This document shows, piece after piece, positions 22,183 to 31,908 of a DNA stretch of 64,000 nucleotides; position 1 is the stretch's first letter, and every line of letters starts with the position of its first letter. The translations under genes were made by a program, and so were the position numbers. The notes beneath the pieces were generated by a model that saw nothing but the letters and a program-made list of their open reading frames with translations, had not been told where the DNA came from and searched no databases. Origin of the DNA: Pectobacterium sp. CFBP8739 (GTDB taxonomy: Bacteria > Pseudomonadota > Gammaproteobacteria > Enterobacterales > Enterobacteriaceae); the NCBI RefSeq assembly GCF_013449375.1, contig NZ_JACDRR010000005.1, positions 414,070-478,069 on the forward strand, given 5' to 3'.

Positions 22183-22248
22183 ACATCCTCCGCGACACGC
22201 AGTCATGCGCATGCTTAATGAAACGAATTTATTGGTTATATTTCCCAC

Positions 22249-22558
22249 AGCGGGATTTCCATAAAAGCAAAATGCATACCGTCGGATTGTGATTTAGATC
22301 AAGTGAGACACACGTTTAAAGCAAATCAGGGGGTGGAATAAGATGATACTATGACCGCCTGATACTTATTAGGATTTTTGATAGTCGAGCAATCGCACTT
22401 CTGTATGACGACGTTATCTCACTTATTCAAATGGGCTTGCCGCTATAAATAACAACTTAAATCGTTTTCAAAGTTGTATTGATGCGTGATTTTTGTGCAC
22501 GGCAAGGAAAGATAATGGGCGCTTTTTTTAAACAAAATTAATACGCGCTTGATAAGTG
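22249..22558. other. Divergent intergenic region before rdgA
   Basis: It separates the small minus-strand gene from rdgA. TGTGATTTAGATCAAG at 22288-22303 looks like a CRP or FNR half-palindrome. ACAACTT (22452-22458) and AAGTTGT (22471-22477) form an inverted repeat that shares its half-site with the operator next to rdgA. No gene is visible. Confidence 0.5.
22452..22477. promoter_or_regulatory. Possible distal RdgA operator
   Basis: ACAACTT and AAGTTGT form a 7-bp inverted repeat with a 12-base centre, about 110 bases upstream of rdgA. The half-site ACAAC(C/T)T recurs at 22559 and 23696. The wide centre makes it weaker evidence than the proximal site. Confidence 0.4.
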
Positions 22559-22572
22559 ACAACCTAAGTTGT
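22559..22572. promoter_or_regulatory. Likely RdgA operator at the rdgA promoter
   Basis: ACAAC-CTAA-GTTGT is a palindrome ending 11 bases before the rdgA ATG, the size and place of a lambdoid repressor operator. It shares 11 of 14 positions with ACAACTTTAGTTTT in front of rdgB. Confidence 0.55.
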
Positions 22573-22583
22573 ACATTGAATGA

Positions 22584-23318
22584 ATGAAAACGACACTTGC
22601 AGAACGATTAAAGACCGCCAGAATCGCACAAGGGCTTAGCCAAAAAGCGCTTGGCGACATGATTGGCGTATCTCAGGCCGCCATACAGAAGATCGAAGTG
22701 GGGAAAGCGTCGCAGACAACCAAAATTGTTGAGCTTTCCAATGCACTCCATGTTCGCCCTGAATGGTTGGCAAACGGCGAAGACCCAATGCGTAGCGACG
22801 GGGTAACTCGACCTGTCCAGGAATCGAGCATTCCGCCAAAATCAGAATGGGGCACCGTATCAGCTTGGGACAGCACGACAGAACTATCAGAGGACGAGGT
22901 GGAAGTGCCCTTTTTAAAGGATATTGAGTTTGCCTGCGGCGACGGACGTGTTCAAAGCGAGGATTACAACGGCTTTAAGCTCCGTTTTTCTAAAGCTACG
23001 CTGCGTAAGGTTGGCGCAAATACGGACGGTTCAGGGGTGCTTTGTTTCCCGGCAGCGGGCGACAGTATGGAACCCATCATTCCTGATGGCACCACCGTCG
23101 CGGTTGATACCAACAACAAACGCATTATTGATGGCAAGCTCTACGCCATCGCTCAGGAAGGCGGCGGTAACGATAAGCTCAAGCGAATCAAGCAGCTTTA
23201 CCGCAAGCCTGGCGGCCTTCTCGTCATCCATAGCTTCAATCGCGAAGCTGACGAAGAAGCTTACGAATCAGACGTCGAGATTATTGGCCGCGTGTTCTGG
23301 TATTCGGTACTGCTATAG
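22584..23318 (+). CDS. rdgA: RdgA-like LexA/CI-family repressor
   Basis: A 244-residue phage-type repressor. Residues 8-65 form an XRE helix-turn-helix (SQKALGDMIGVSQAAIQKIE). Residues about 110-240 are a S24 self-cleaving domain: a Cys-Gly cleavage site in EFACGDGR, catalytic Ser in GDSMEPIIPDGT and Lys in DKLKRIKQ. RecA filaments formed after DNA damage should trigger self-cleavage. With the Mor-family gene downstream this matches RdgA of the Pectobacterium system controlling pectin lyase and bacteriocin genes after DNA damage. No Shine-Dalgarno site is clear before the ATG. Confidence 0.85.
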   Translation: MKTTLAERLKTARIAQGLSQKALGDMIGVSQAAIQKIEVGKASQTTKIVELSNALHVRPEWLANGEDPMRSDGVTRPVQESSIPPKSEWGTVSAWDSTTELSEDEVEVPFLKDIEFACGDGRVQSEDYNGFKLRFSKATLRKVGANTDGSGVLCFPAAGDSMEPIIPDGTTVAVDTNNKRIIDGKLYAIAQEGGGNDKLKRIKQLYRKPGGLLVIHSFNREADEEAYESDVEIIGRVFWYSVLL

Positions 23319-23370
23319 TCCCGATACTGACGGTATCCCGCGTCATAGCCGTCTCTCTTTTCCTCTCACT

Positions 23371-23403
23371 AAAGCCGGTGGACCGATACGGACACCGGCT
23401 TTG
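23371..23403 (+). terminator. rdgA terminator
   Basis: AAAGCCGGTG and CACCGGCTTT form a 10-bp stem with a 12-base loop, 53 bases after the rdgA stop. The T-run is short (TTTGTGTTG). It suggests that rdgB is not simply read from the rdgA promoter. Confidence 0.7.
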
Positions 23404-23494
23404 TGTTGCTGTCGCCAATCGTCACGTTATGGATAAGCGCCGCGCCGCTAAAAAACGTTTACCCTCGCTCAGATAACCTTACCCACACGCCACA

Positions 23495-23597
23495 GTTTTA
23501 TACAATCACTATGCTATTGTTTCATCAACCCTTGTTGATGTTGTGTTATTCATCCTGTCTCTGTGTTCCTTTCCCGCCCTATGGCGGGATTTTTTTG
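23495..23597 (+). ncRNA. Possible small RNA between rdgA and rdgB
   Basis: A clear intrinsic terminator (CCCGCC-CTAT-GGCGGG then ATTTTTTT, 23573-23597) lies in non-coding DNA downstream of the rdgA terminator. Upstream are a -10-like TATACAAT (about 23501-23508) and a hairpin CATCAAC-CCTT-GTTGATG (about 23522-23540). A hairpin plus a terminator with no gene could be a small RNA. Read-through from rdgA is the alternative. No homologue is known to me. Confidence 0.3.
23573..23597 (+). terminator. Strong intrinsic terminator upstream of rdgB
   Basis: CCCGCC and GGCGGG pair around CTAT, followed by A and seven T residues. It insulates the rdgB promoter from upstream transcription. Confidence 0.85.
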
Positions 23598-23669
23598 TCC
23601 TTCATCTGGCCTCTTCTACGCGCCACACCGCAGGTTGTCATTTCTTTTCACAACCAAAAACAACTCAAA

Positions 23670-23713
23670 TTAAAACTAAAGATGTTGACACAAAAACAAC
23701 TTTAGTTTTAAAT
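23670..23713 (+). promoter_or_regulatory. rdgB promoter with a 12-bp flanking palindrome
   Basis: TTGACA (23685-23690), 17 bases and TTAAAT (23708-23713) form a promoter. TTAAAACTAAAG (23670-23681) and CTTTAGTTTTAA (23700-23711) are exact reverse complements on either side of the -35. The right arm overlaps ACAACTTTAGTTTT (23696-23709), similar to the palindrome before rdgA. Repressor bound here would cover the promoter. Confidence 0.65.
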
Positions 23714-23802
23714 GGACACATGAAAGCAGCGTAATCTCTGCAAAGGTAACAACCCAGTTTTCACGTCAGTAACAACACTCATGCATAACAATAAGGTGAT
23801 TT

Positions 23803-24153
23803 ATGACTGAACCACAATTTCGCAGTAAAGGTCCTGAGCTTCTGGTCGAACTTTCTCAACACGTGGCCGATACGGTCAAAAACGTCACCGAACTCGATCC
23901 GCAAACAGCCGAGCTGGTCGGCAATGCCGTTGCCAAACATATGATGACCGTATGGGGCGGACAAAACGTTTATTTCCCAATGGGGATATCCTGGCGCGCT
24001 TCTCAACGCGATCTTCAAATCTATGAAGAATTTGACGGACGCAATCACAGCGCGTTGGCTAAAAAATATAATGTCTCGCTGCAATGGATTTATAAAATTG
24101 TCAGAACAATGCGAAAAGAAGAGTCACAGGCAAAGCAACACTCTCAGGCATAA
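23803..24153 (+). CDS. rdgB: RdgB-like Mor-family transcription activator
   Basis: A 116-residue protein of the phage Mu Mor/C activator family. The N-terminal dimerisation part (about 1-65, with ELDPQTAELVGNAVAKHMM) is followed by the beta turn GGQNVYFPMG and a C-terminal helix-turn-helix (about 78-108, HSALAKKYNVSLQWIYKIVR). In P. carotovorum RdgB activates pectin lyase and carotovoricin genes after DNA damage and is held off by RdgA. AAGGTG precedes the ATG by five bases. Neither of those target genes is in this window. Confidence 0.85.
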   Translation: MTEPQFRSKGPELLVELSQHVADTVKNVTELDPQTAELVGNAVAKHMMTVWGGQNVYFPMGISWRASQRDLQIYEEFDGRNHSALAKKYNVSLQWIYKIVRTMRKEESQAKQHSQA

Positions 24154-24249
24154 TGCCAAAAGTCATAAATTAACAACCAGGTGGTAATTAAAGGAACAGA
24201 CTAAAAATAGATAATTGACTAATAGCGATAACCTCTGATTTTAATAACA

Positions 24250-24340
24250 TATAACTTAAATCATTCGAGTTGTGGAAAATGCAGCAAGGCATTCCTCTAC
24301 GCTGATGCCGACCAACGCACGCCGTTTGAAGTATGATAGA
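24250..24340. repeat. Degenerate ERIC-like intergenic repeat
   Basis: The ends look like enterobacterial intergenic repeats: TAAATCATTCGAGTTG on the left and CAACGCAC then TTTGAAGTATGATAG on the right. The central palindrome of ERIC (AAGTAAGTGACTGGGG) is replaced by unrelated bases. I take it for a shortened or decayed copy. Confidence 0.5.
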
Positions 24341-24375
24341 GAAAATAAAAGATAATACCATCTGGCAATTAATAG

Positions 24376-24406
24376 AATGGGTACGCTTTTGTACCCATTA
24401 TTTTTA
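24376..24406 (+). terminator. Terminator in the rdgB-yccM gap
   Basis: AATGGGTAC-GCTTTT-GTACCCATT is followed by TTATTTTT. It lies about 220 bases after rdgB, beyond the ERIC-like repeat, and is the likely end of the rdgB transcript. Confidence 0.8.
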
Positions 24407-24641
24407 TATCGCTAAGGCTTTATTCTTAGACATCGCTCTTCAGTACACTATCCCTGATGCGGTGAATACCACGTTATCTCCCCTTCTCTTATTTAAATCG
24501 CTCTGCTAAAAAAACACAAACATGCATTTGCAATGCACAAATCAATTTTTGACCGCTAAGAGCATGATAACGTTGCCCCACGATCCCTTCGGTACGTTGA
24601 AAGCGCCGAATGAAAAAAATAAATGGGAGACATTGAGAGCA

Positions 24642-25751
24642 ATGAGTGAGAAAGCAAGAAAGCGGTGGCAACGGCGTCCTGGCACCACCGGAGGAAAACG
24701 TCCCTGGAACGACTGGCGCAATGCTCTAACCTGGCGCAGAGCAACACAACTTCTTCTACTGGCGATCAACGTTTATATCGGCGTCACCTTCTATTTTTGG
24801 GTACGCTACTTTGAAACCGGCGGCACAAGTCTTTATATGCCGAGACCGAGTGGTATTGAAGGCTGGCTGCCAATTGCAGGATTGATGAACGCTAAGTTTA
24901 CATGGGAAACAGGTAATTTTCCTCCTATTCACCTTGCGTCAATGCTATTACTTGCAGCATTTATTCTGATTAGCGTGTTGCTGAAGAAATCGTTCTGTTC
25001 CTGGCTGTGTCCTATCGGCACGATTTCCGAGTGGGTAGGTGCGTTGGGGAAAAAAATAGTTGGCCGCCATTTCATTCTTCCGAAGTGGCTGGATATTCCA
25101 CTGCGCAGCCTGAAATATCTGCTATTAGGTTTTTTTCTCTACATCGCCTTATCAATGCCGGCACAAGGCATTTATATGTTCCTGATGTCGCCCTACGGCC
25201 TGATCGCCGATGTTAAAATGCTCGGCTTCTTTCGTAATATCGGCACCATCACACTGGTCTGCGTCTTTCTCTTCACGTTCACCAGTCTGTTTGTCCGCCA
25301 TTTCTGGTGCCGCTACCTCTGTCCTTACGGCGCGCTCATGGGGGTATTTTCACTGCTGTCGCCCTTCAAGATCCGTCGCAACGCCACCAGTTGTATCGAT
25401 TGCGGCAAGTGCGCCAAATCCTGCCCGTCTAACATCCCGGTGGATAAGCTGATTCAGGTGAGAACGGCAGAATGCACGGCCTGTATGACCTGCGTCGAAT
25501 CCTGCCCGGTGGCCTCAACGCTTTATTTCTCCCTGACGAAACCCTCAGGCTCGCAGGCAAAAGTCAGCAAAACAACCAAACCACTATGGCGACAAACTGC
25601 GCTGTCCGGCATCACGATGACAATTCTGGTACTCTGCATTCTTTTTGGCATGATCGGCTTTGCGATGTACATCGGTGGCTGGAACAGCCCGATTCCCGAC
25701 CACATGTACTTCAGACTGATTCCCGGATCACAAAGCATTGGTCACCCATAA
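24642..25751 (+). CDS. yccM: YccM-like membrane polyferredoxin
   Basis: A 369-residue inner-membrane protein of the NapH/NosR/CcoG class. About five or six membrane segments are interrupted by FCSWLCPIGTISEW and FWCRYLCPYGAL (CxxxCP motifs). Two 4Fe-4S ferredoxin clusters follow, CIDCGKCAKSCP and CTACMTCVESCP, and a last membrane segment. It should pass electrons across or along the membrane, but the partners are unknown. It resembles E. coli YccM (357 residues). The frame is open back to 24522; I chose 24642 because the sequence resembling YccM begins there, though the ribosome site is poor. Confidence 0.75.
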   Translation: MSEKARKRWQRRPGTTGGKRPWNDWRNALTWRRATQLLLLAINVYIGVTFYFWVRYFETGGTSLYMPRPSGIEGWLPIAGLMNAKFTWETGNFPPIHLASMLLLAAFILISVLLKKSFCSWLCPIGTISEWVGALGKKIVGRHFILPKWLDIPLRSLKYLLLGFFLYIALSMPAQGIYMFLMSPYGLIADVKMLGFFRNIGTITLVCVFLFTFTSLFVRHFWCRYLCPYGALMGVFSLLSPFKIRRNATSCIDCGKCAKSCPSNIPVDKLIQVRTAECTACMTCVESCPVASTLYFSLTKPSGSQAKVSKTTKPLWRQTALSGITMTILVLCILFGMIGFAMYIGGWNSPIPDHMYFRLIPGSQSIGHP

Positions 25752-25754
25752 AGA

Positions 25755-25778
25755 AAAAGGGGCCAAATTGGCCCCTAA
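25755..25778 (-). terminator. icd terminator
   Basis: GGGGCC and GGCCCC pair around AAATT; on the minus strand TTTTTCTTT follows. It lies between the convergent ends of yccM and icd and probably serves both. Confidence 0.8.
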
Positions 25779-25802
25779 TACTCATCTGCGCTGAACAGCA
25801 GA

Positions 25803-27056
25803 TTACATATTATCGATGATGTCCTGAGCGAACTCGCTACACTTACGCAGCTTAGCACCTTCCATCAGACGTTCGAAATCGTAAGTCACGGTCTTGTTCT
25901 TGATCGCGCCTTCAACGCCCTTAACAATCAGGTCAGCCGCTTCGAACCATTGCAGGTGACGCAGCATCATTTCAGCAGACAGAATCACAGAACCTGGGTT
26001 CACTTTATCCTGACCCGCATATTTCGGTGCCGTACCGTGCGTGGCTTCGAACAGTGCACATTCGTCACCAATGTTCGCGCCTGGGGCGATACCGATACCG
26101 CCAACCTGTGCCGCCAGGGCATCAGAAATGTAGTCACCGTTCAGGTTCATACAAGCGATCACATCGTATTCAGCAGGACGCAGCAGGATTTGTTGCAGGA
26201 ACGCATCGGCGATCACGTCTTTTACTACGATCTCTTTACCGGTGTTCGGGTTATTGATTTTCACCCACGGGCCGCCATCGATCAGCTCACCGCCGAATTC
26301 TTCACGCGCCAACTGGTATCCCCAGTCTTTGAACGCGCCTTCGGTGAATTTCATGATGTTGCCTTTGTGCACCAGCGTGACGGAATCACGATCGTTGGTA
26401 ATCGCGTATTCGATTGCAGCGCGAACCAGACGTTTAGTGCCTTCTTCCGAACACGGCTTCACACCGATACCACACTGCTCAGGGAAACGGATTTTGTTAA
26501 CGCCCATTTCTTCACGCAGGAATTTGATCACTTTGTCTGCTTCAGCAGAACCCGCTTTCCACTCGATACCTGCATAAATGTCTTCGGCGTTTTCGCGGAA
26601 GATCACCATGTCGGTCAACTCAGGCTGTTTAACCGGGCTAGGTGTACCTTCGTAGTAGCGTACCGGACGCAGGCAAACATACAGATCCAACTGTTGACGC
26701 AGTGCAACGTTCAGAGAACGAATACCACCGCCGACTGGCGTTGTCAGCGGGCCCTTAATCGCCACACGGTATTCACGGATCAAATCCAGCGTTTCGTCTG
26801 GCAGCCAGACATCTTTACCGTAGACCTGCGTGGATTTTTCACCGGTATAGATTTCCATCCAAGAAATCGCGCGCTTGCCCTGATAGGCTTTCTTCACGGC
26901 GGCGTTAACGACGTTGATCATGGCAGGCGTGACATCGATACCAATGCCGTCACCTTCGATAAACGGGATAACCGGATTGTTTGGAACAACCAGTTTACCT
27001 TGAGCATCAACCGTGATTTTCTGACCTTCTGTCGGTACAACTACTTTGCTTTCCAT
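25803..27056 (-). CDS. icd: Isocitrate dehydrogenase (NADP+)
   Basis: A 417-residue homodimeric TCA-cycle enzyme turning isocitrate into 2-oxoglutarate with CO2 and NADPH. The substrate-site serine in [13 protein letters not shown], which AceK phosphorylates in E. coli to divert carbon into the glyoxylate shunt, is present, as are [15 protein letters not shown] and [11 protein letters not shown] for metal and cofactor binding. The frame starts seven codons earlier, but [11 protein letters not shown] is the conserved start. It is divergent from rluE. Its 3' end, a known phage insertion point in E. coli, shows no duplicated tail here. Confidence 0.98.
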   Translation of the reverse strand: MESKVVVPTEGQKITVDAQGKLVVPNNPVIPFIEGDGIGIDVTPAMINVVNAAVKKAYQGKRAISWMEIYTGEKSTQVYGKDVWLPDETLDLIREYRVAIKGPLTTPVGGGIRSLNVALRQQLDLYVCLRPVRYYEGTPSPVKQPELTDMVIFRENAEDIYAGIEWKAGSAEADKVIKFLREEMGVNKIRFPEQCGIGVKPCSEEGTKRLVRAAIEYAITNDRDSVTLVHKGNIMKFTEGAFKDWGYQLAREEFGGELIDGGPWVKINNPNTGKEIVVKDVIADAFLQQILLRPAEYDVIACMNLNGDYISDALAAQVGGIGIAPGANIGDECALFEATHGTAPKYAGQDKVNPGSVILSAEMMLRHLQWFEAADLIVKGVEGAIKNKTVTYDFERLMEGAKLRKCSEFAQDIIDNM

Positions 27057-27184
27057 TAACCTCTCCTTCGAGCGCAATTTTGTTAATGACTTGTAAGATG
27101 CGTGTCAATACTACTTGAATATTTAGCCCGCGCCAATCGCAAACCATTTCGAGTATAATGCTTTTGTTTTCCGCGACTATAAAG

Positions 27185-27814
27185 ATGATGAATAAATTCC
27201 CTGTTAAAAATCACAAAGTTAAACGATTCAGCTCACAGCCGGCAAAAAAAAGGCAACCTGATAACGCGCCGCGTCGAATCGTTTTGTTCAATAAACCCTT
27301 CGATGTCCTGCCACAATTCACTGATGAAGCCGGACGCCGCACGCTAAAAGACTACATTCCGGTTAGCGGTATTTATGCCGCCGGTCGTCTGGATCGCGAC
27401 AGCGAAGGTCTGATGATTCTCACCAATGACGGCAAACTTCAGGCTCGACTCACCCAGCCAACGCAAAAAACAGCCAAAATTTACTATGTTCAGGTCGAAG
27501 GTATTCCTGACGATGCCGCGCTGACGCGCTTTCGTACCGGTCTGGATCTGAATGACGGAAAAACGCTGCCCGCAGGGGCGGAAATCGTACCGGAACCCAG
27601 CTGGCTGTGGGCACGTAATCCGCCCATACGCGAGCGTAAAAGCATTCCTGACTGCTGGCTAAAAATCACGCTGTATGAAGGGCGTAATCGGCAAGTCCGT
27701 CGTATGACGGCGAATATTGGGTATCCTACCTTGCGTCTAATTCGATACGGTATGGCCAATCAGACGGTAGAAAACCTGTTACCCGGAGAATGGAAGGAGA
27801 TAGCGGATGTTTAA
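27185..27814 (+). CDS. rluE: 23S rRNA pseudouridine synthase E
   Basis: A 209-residue enzyme of the RsuA family that makes the pseudouridine at E. coli position 2457 of 23S rRNA. The catalytic Asp is in [17 protein letters not shown], and the C-terminal [10 protein letters not shown] is typical. There is no S4 domain, as in RluE. The open frame begins at 27158, but that ATG lies within TATAAT (27154-27159), a likely -10, so translation more likely begins at ATG 27185 or 27188. It overlaps nudJ by eight bases. Confidence 0.93.
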   Translation: MMNKFPVKNHKVKRFSSQPAKKRQPDNAPRRIVLFNKPFDVLPQFTDEAGRRTLKDYIPVSGIYAAGRLDRDSEGLMILTNDGKLQARLTQPTQKTAKIYYVQVEGIPDDAALTRFRTGLDLNDGKTLPAGAEIVPEPSWLWARNPPIRERKSIPDCWLKITLYEGRNRQVRRMTANIGYPTLRLIRYGMANQTVENLLPGEWKEIADV

Positions 27815-28253
27815 ACCCCATGTGACAGTCGCCTGTGTGGTACAGGCCGAAAACCATTTTCTGGTCGTCGAAGAATTGATTAACGATAAATTATTGTGGA
27901 ACCAACCCGCAGGGCATCTGGAGGCCGACGAAACGCTGATTCAGGCGGCAAGCCGTGAGCTATGGGAAGAAACCGGTATTCAGGCTACGCCGCAGAGTTT
28001 CTTGCGTCTGCACCAATGGATCGCGCCCGACAGCACGCCATTTTTACGCTTTTGCTTCGCGCTCGATCTGCCTGGGCGGGTTGCTACCCAACCGCACGAC
28101 AGCGATATCGAATGCTGCCACTGGTTAACCGCCGAGGAAATTCTGCATTCGCGCCAGCTTCGTTCGCCGCTGGTGGCTGAAAGCATCCGCTGCTATCAGC
28201 AGCCAGAACGCTATCCGTTAACCGTACTGGGTGCGTTCAACTGGCCTTTCTAG
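27807..28253 (+). CDS. nudJ: NudJ, Nudix hydrolase
   Basis: A 148-residue Nudix enzyme. The box [23 protein letters not shown] fits Gx5Ex7REUxEExGU, here written in part: GHLEADETL and [10 protein letters not shown]. coli NudJ (YmfB) hydrolyses nucleoside triphosphates and the thiamine precursor HMP-pyrophosphate. The start overlaps the end of rluE, so the two are translationally coupled, and mnmA and hflD follow, as in E. coli. Confidence 0.95.
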   Translation: MFKPHVTVACVVQAENHFLVVEELINDKLLWNQPAGHLEADETLIQAASRELWEETGIQATPQSFLRLHQWIAPDSTPFLRFCFALDLPGRVATQPHDSDIECCHWLTAEEILHSRQLRSPLVAESIRCYQQPERYPLTVLGAFNWPF

Positions 28254-28262
28254 GCATTCTGT

Positions 28263-28304
28263 TATTCCTGCCATACGTGAGCGAAGCGCCGCACAGCAGG
28301 AATA
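28263..28304. repeat. Inverted repeat between nudJ and mnmA
   Basis: TATTCCTGC (28263-28271) and GCAGGAATA (28296-28304) are exact reverse complements with a 24-base loop. There is no T-run, so it may be an mRNA processing or stability element rather than a terminator. Confidence 0.45.
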
Positions 28305-28391
28305 GCAATGCAGCCCGCAGTTCAACATGCTAAAATATGCCGCTTGTTTTTCGCATCAATGCGTCAGTAAATTTCAGTTCGTGAGACTTCC

Positions 28392-29498
28392 ATGTCAGAT
28401 AACAGCCAGAAGAAAGTGATTGTCGGTATGTCCGGCGGTGTTGATTCCTCCGTTTCCGCTTACCTGTTACAGCAACAGGGCTATCATGTTGAAGGCCTGT
28501 TCATGAAGAACTGGGAAGAGGACGACGACACGGAATATTGCTCGGCAGCCACCGACCTTGCCGATGCGCAAGCCGTTTGCGACAAGCTGGGTATCGAATT
28601 ACATACCGTCAACTTTGCCGCTGAATATTGGGACAACGTTTTTGAACTCTTCCTTGAAGAATACAAAGCGGGCCGTACCCCCAATCCCGATATCCTGTGC
28701 AATAAAGAAATCAAATTCAAAGCCTTCCTGGAATTCGCCGCCGAGGATCTCGGTGCAGACTATATCGCGACAGGCCACTATGTTCGTCGCCATGACGTCG
28801 ACGGCAAGAGCCGTTTGCTGCGCGGCATGGACGGCAACAAAGACCAGAGCTATTTTCTTTATACGCTGAGCCACGAACAGATCGCACAAAGTCTGTTCCC
28901 GGTCGGTGAGCTGGAAAAACCACAGGTGCGCAAGATCGCCGAAGCGCTTGAGCTGGCAACCGCCAAGAAGAAAGACTCTACCGGTATCTGCTTTATCGGC
29001 GAGCGCAAATTTACTGATTTTCTGGCGCGCTACCTGCCCGCACAGCCGGGTCCGATTCTGTCCGTCGACGACAACAAACCGATGGGACAACATCAGGGGC
29101 TGATGTACCACACGCTGGGGCAGCGTAAAGGCTTGGGCATCGGCGGCGTCAAAGACGGCGGCGAAGATCCCTGGTACGTGGTGGATAAAGATGTCGCTAA
29201 TAATATTTTGTATGTCGCGCAGGGGCACGAACATCCTCGCCTGATGTCCTACGGCTTAATCGCACAACAGTTGCATTGGGTTGACCGTCAGCCGCTCACC
29301 GCTGAATTACGTTGTACGGTGAAAACCCGTTACCGTCAGGCGGATATCCCTTGCACCGTTACGCCACTTGGCGACGATCGCATTACCGTGCGTTTTGATG
29401 AGCCCGTTGCAGCCGTGACGCCGGGTCAATCCGCCGTTTTTTATCTGGACGACGTGTGCCTTGGCGGCGGCATCATTGAAGAACGCTTACAGGAGTAA
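28392..29498 (+). CDS. mnmA: tRNA 2-thiouridylase MnmA
   Basis: A 368-residue enzyme that thiolates the wobble uridine 34 of tRNA Lys, Glu and Gln using ATP and sulphur passed along the Tus relay. The PP-loop [15 protein letters not shown] is at residue 12. The two catalytic cysteines are in [12 protein letters not shown] (about 102) and [10 protein letters not shown] (about 199). Full length. It is followed two bases later by hflD, as in E. coli. Confidence 0.98.
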   Translation: MSDNSQKKVIVGMSGGVDSSVSAYLLQQQGYHVEGLFMKNWEEDDDTEYCSAATDLADAQAVCDKLGIELHTVNFAAEYWDNVFELFLEEYKAGRTPNPDILCNKEIKFKAFLEFAAEDLGADYIATGHYVRRHDVDGKSRLLRGMDGNKDQSYFLYTLSHEQIAQSLFPVGELEKPQVRKIAEALELATAKKKDSTGICFIGERKFTDFLARYLPAQPGPILSVDDNKPMGQHQGLMYHTLGQRKGLGIGGVKDGGEDPWYVVDKDVANNILYVAQGHEHPRLMSYGLIAQQLHWVDRQPLTAELRCTVKTRYRQADIPCTVTPLGDDRITVRFDEPVAAVTPGQSAVFYLDDVCLGGGIIEERLQE

Positions 29499-29500
29499 CC

Positions 29501-30139
29501 GTGGCTAAGAATTATTATGAGATTACGCTGGCGTTAGCGGGTATTTGCCAATCAGCGCATGTCGTCCAGCAGTTGGCCCATACCGGTCAGTGTAATAACG
29601 CTGCACTGCACACCTCGCTGAACAGCGTATTGAATCTCAACCCAGCATCCACGTTGGCCGTTTACGGCAATGACGAGCAAAACCTGAAAATTGGGGTGGA
29701 AACGCTGTTAGGTATTCTGAACACCAGCAGTAATAAAGGTGCCGGTGCGGAGTTATCACGCTATGCCTTCAGCCTGATTGCGCTAGAGCGCAAGCTGAAA
29801 GCGAAGCCTGCCGCACTTGATGAATTAGGTAAACGCATTGGACAGTTGGAGCGCCAACTGGAGCATTTCGAACTGCTTTCCGAAACGATTGTCAGCGCGC
29901 TGGCGGCAATTTACGTGGATGTCATCAGTACACTGGGTCCGCGTATTCAGGTTACCGGTTCGCCGGAAGTGCTGAAAAACAGTCAGGTGCAGGCAAAAGT
30001 GCGCGCGGCCCTGCTGGCCGGTATCCGCTCTGCGGTACTCTGGCAGCAAATTGGCGGTGGACGCCTACAGTTGATGTTCTCACGCGGCCAGTTGGTTAAA
30101 GAAGCGAAACAGATATTGGCGCGTTGCCCATCCGTTTGA
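29501..30139 (+). CDS. hflD: HflD, lysogenisation regulator
   Basis: A 212-residue, mostly helical membrane-associated protein (formerly YcfC). In E. coli it binds lambda CII and lowers lysogeny; its role without phage is unclear. The sequence is full length with the conserved start [18 protein letters not shown]. Start at 29501 (GTG) is preceded by GGAG inside the mnmA end. It lies between mnmA and purB. Confidence 0.95.
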   Translation: MAKNYYEITLALAGICQSAHVVQQLAHTGQCNNAALHTSLNSVLNLNPASTLAVYGNDEQNLKIGVETLLGILNTSSNKGAGAELSRYAFSLIALERKLKAKPAALDELGKRIGQLERQLEHFELLSETIVSALAAIYVDVISTLGPRIQVTGSPEVLKNSQVQAKVRAALLAGIRSAVLWQQIGGGRLQLMFSRGQLVKEAKQILARCPSV

Positions 30140-30160
30140 TGCTATTCTTGCCGCTATGAC

Positions 30161-30189
30161 TGACGCTGGTGTGATTCACGCCAGCGTCA
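30161..30189 (+). other. Hairpin after hflD
   Basis: TGACGCTGG and CCAGCGTCA pair around an 11-base loop that can pair further (GTGATTCAC). It lies 21 bases after the hflD stop. No T-run, so termination would be weak. Confidence 0.5.
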
Positions 30190-30215
30190 CAAAATCGGTT
30201 GCCGTTATTTAAATC

Positions 30216-31659
<1,444 letters not shown>

Positions 31660-31689
31660 CCGTTCTCAAAACCGAACGTGACCTCTCTC

Positions 31690-31716
31690 TGGCGGGCGCC
31701 CTGCCCGCCAATTTTG
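31690..31716 (+). terminator. purB terminator
   Basis: GGCGGGC-GCCCT-GCCCGCC followed by AATTTTGT, 31 bases after the purB stop. Confidence 0.8.
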
Positions 31717-31739
31717 TATAAGACCAAGCATTTTCAGCC

Positions 31740-31773
31740 CGTTTAAATCCGGTTTATTCTCCCTGTGGATAAT
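31740..31773 (+). promoter_or_regulatory. phoP promoter with PhoP box
   Basis: CGTTTA-AATCC-GGTTTA (31740-31756) fits the direct-repeat PhoP box (T/G)GTTTA-N5-(T/G)GTTTA. GATAAT (31768-31773) follows after 11 bases, the spacing seen when PhoP replaces the -35. This predicts autoregulation. A second -10-like TATAAT lies at 31805-31810. Confidence 0.8.
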
Positions 31774-31908
31774 TTAACAAATAAAATAAATAACGCTCTC
31801 TGCGTATAATGTTGATACGCGGGAGCGACATACGTGGCAGATGAAAGATAGGATACATAAAAATATTTCCATAAATATGACCCTATCTATTCGACAGAGG
31901 ATATAACG

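Noticed and set aside
23403..23705. 100-codon plus-strand frame between rdgA and rdgB
   Set aside because: It runs across a strong intrinsic terminator and the rdgB promoter and has no ribosome site or family resemblance.
25950..27059. 369-codon plus-strand open frame
   Set aside because: It lies entirely opposite icd, has no recognisable protein motifs, and is explained by codon bias of the real gene on the other strand.
27158..27184. Upstream ATG for rluE
   Set aside because: The ATG lies inside TATAAT, a likely -10 element, so it would be outside the transcript; I keep 27185 but note the choice is not certain because E. coli RluE also has a longer N-terminus.
27807..27814. Eight-base overlap of rluE and nudJ as a possible frameshift or fusion
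   Set aside because: Both proteins are full length with conserved ends; this is ordinary translational coupling.
28599..29234. 211-codon minus-strand open frame opposite mnmA
   Set aside because: Antisense shadow of a conserved tRNA-modifying enzyme gene.
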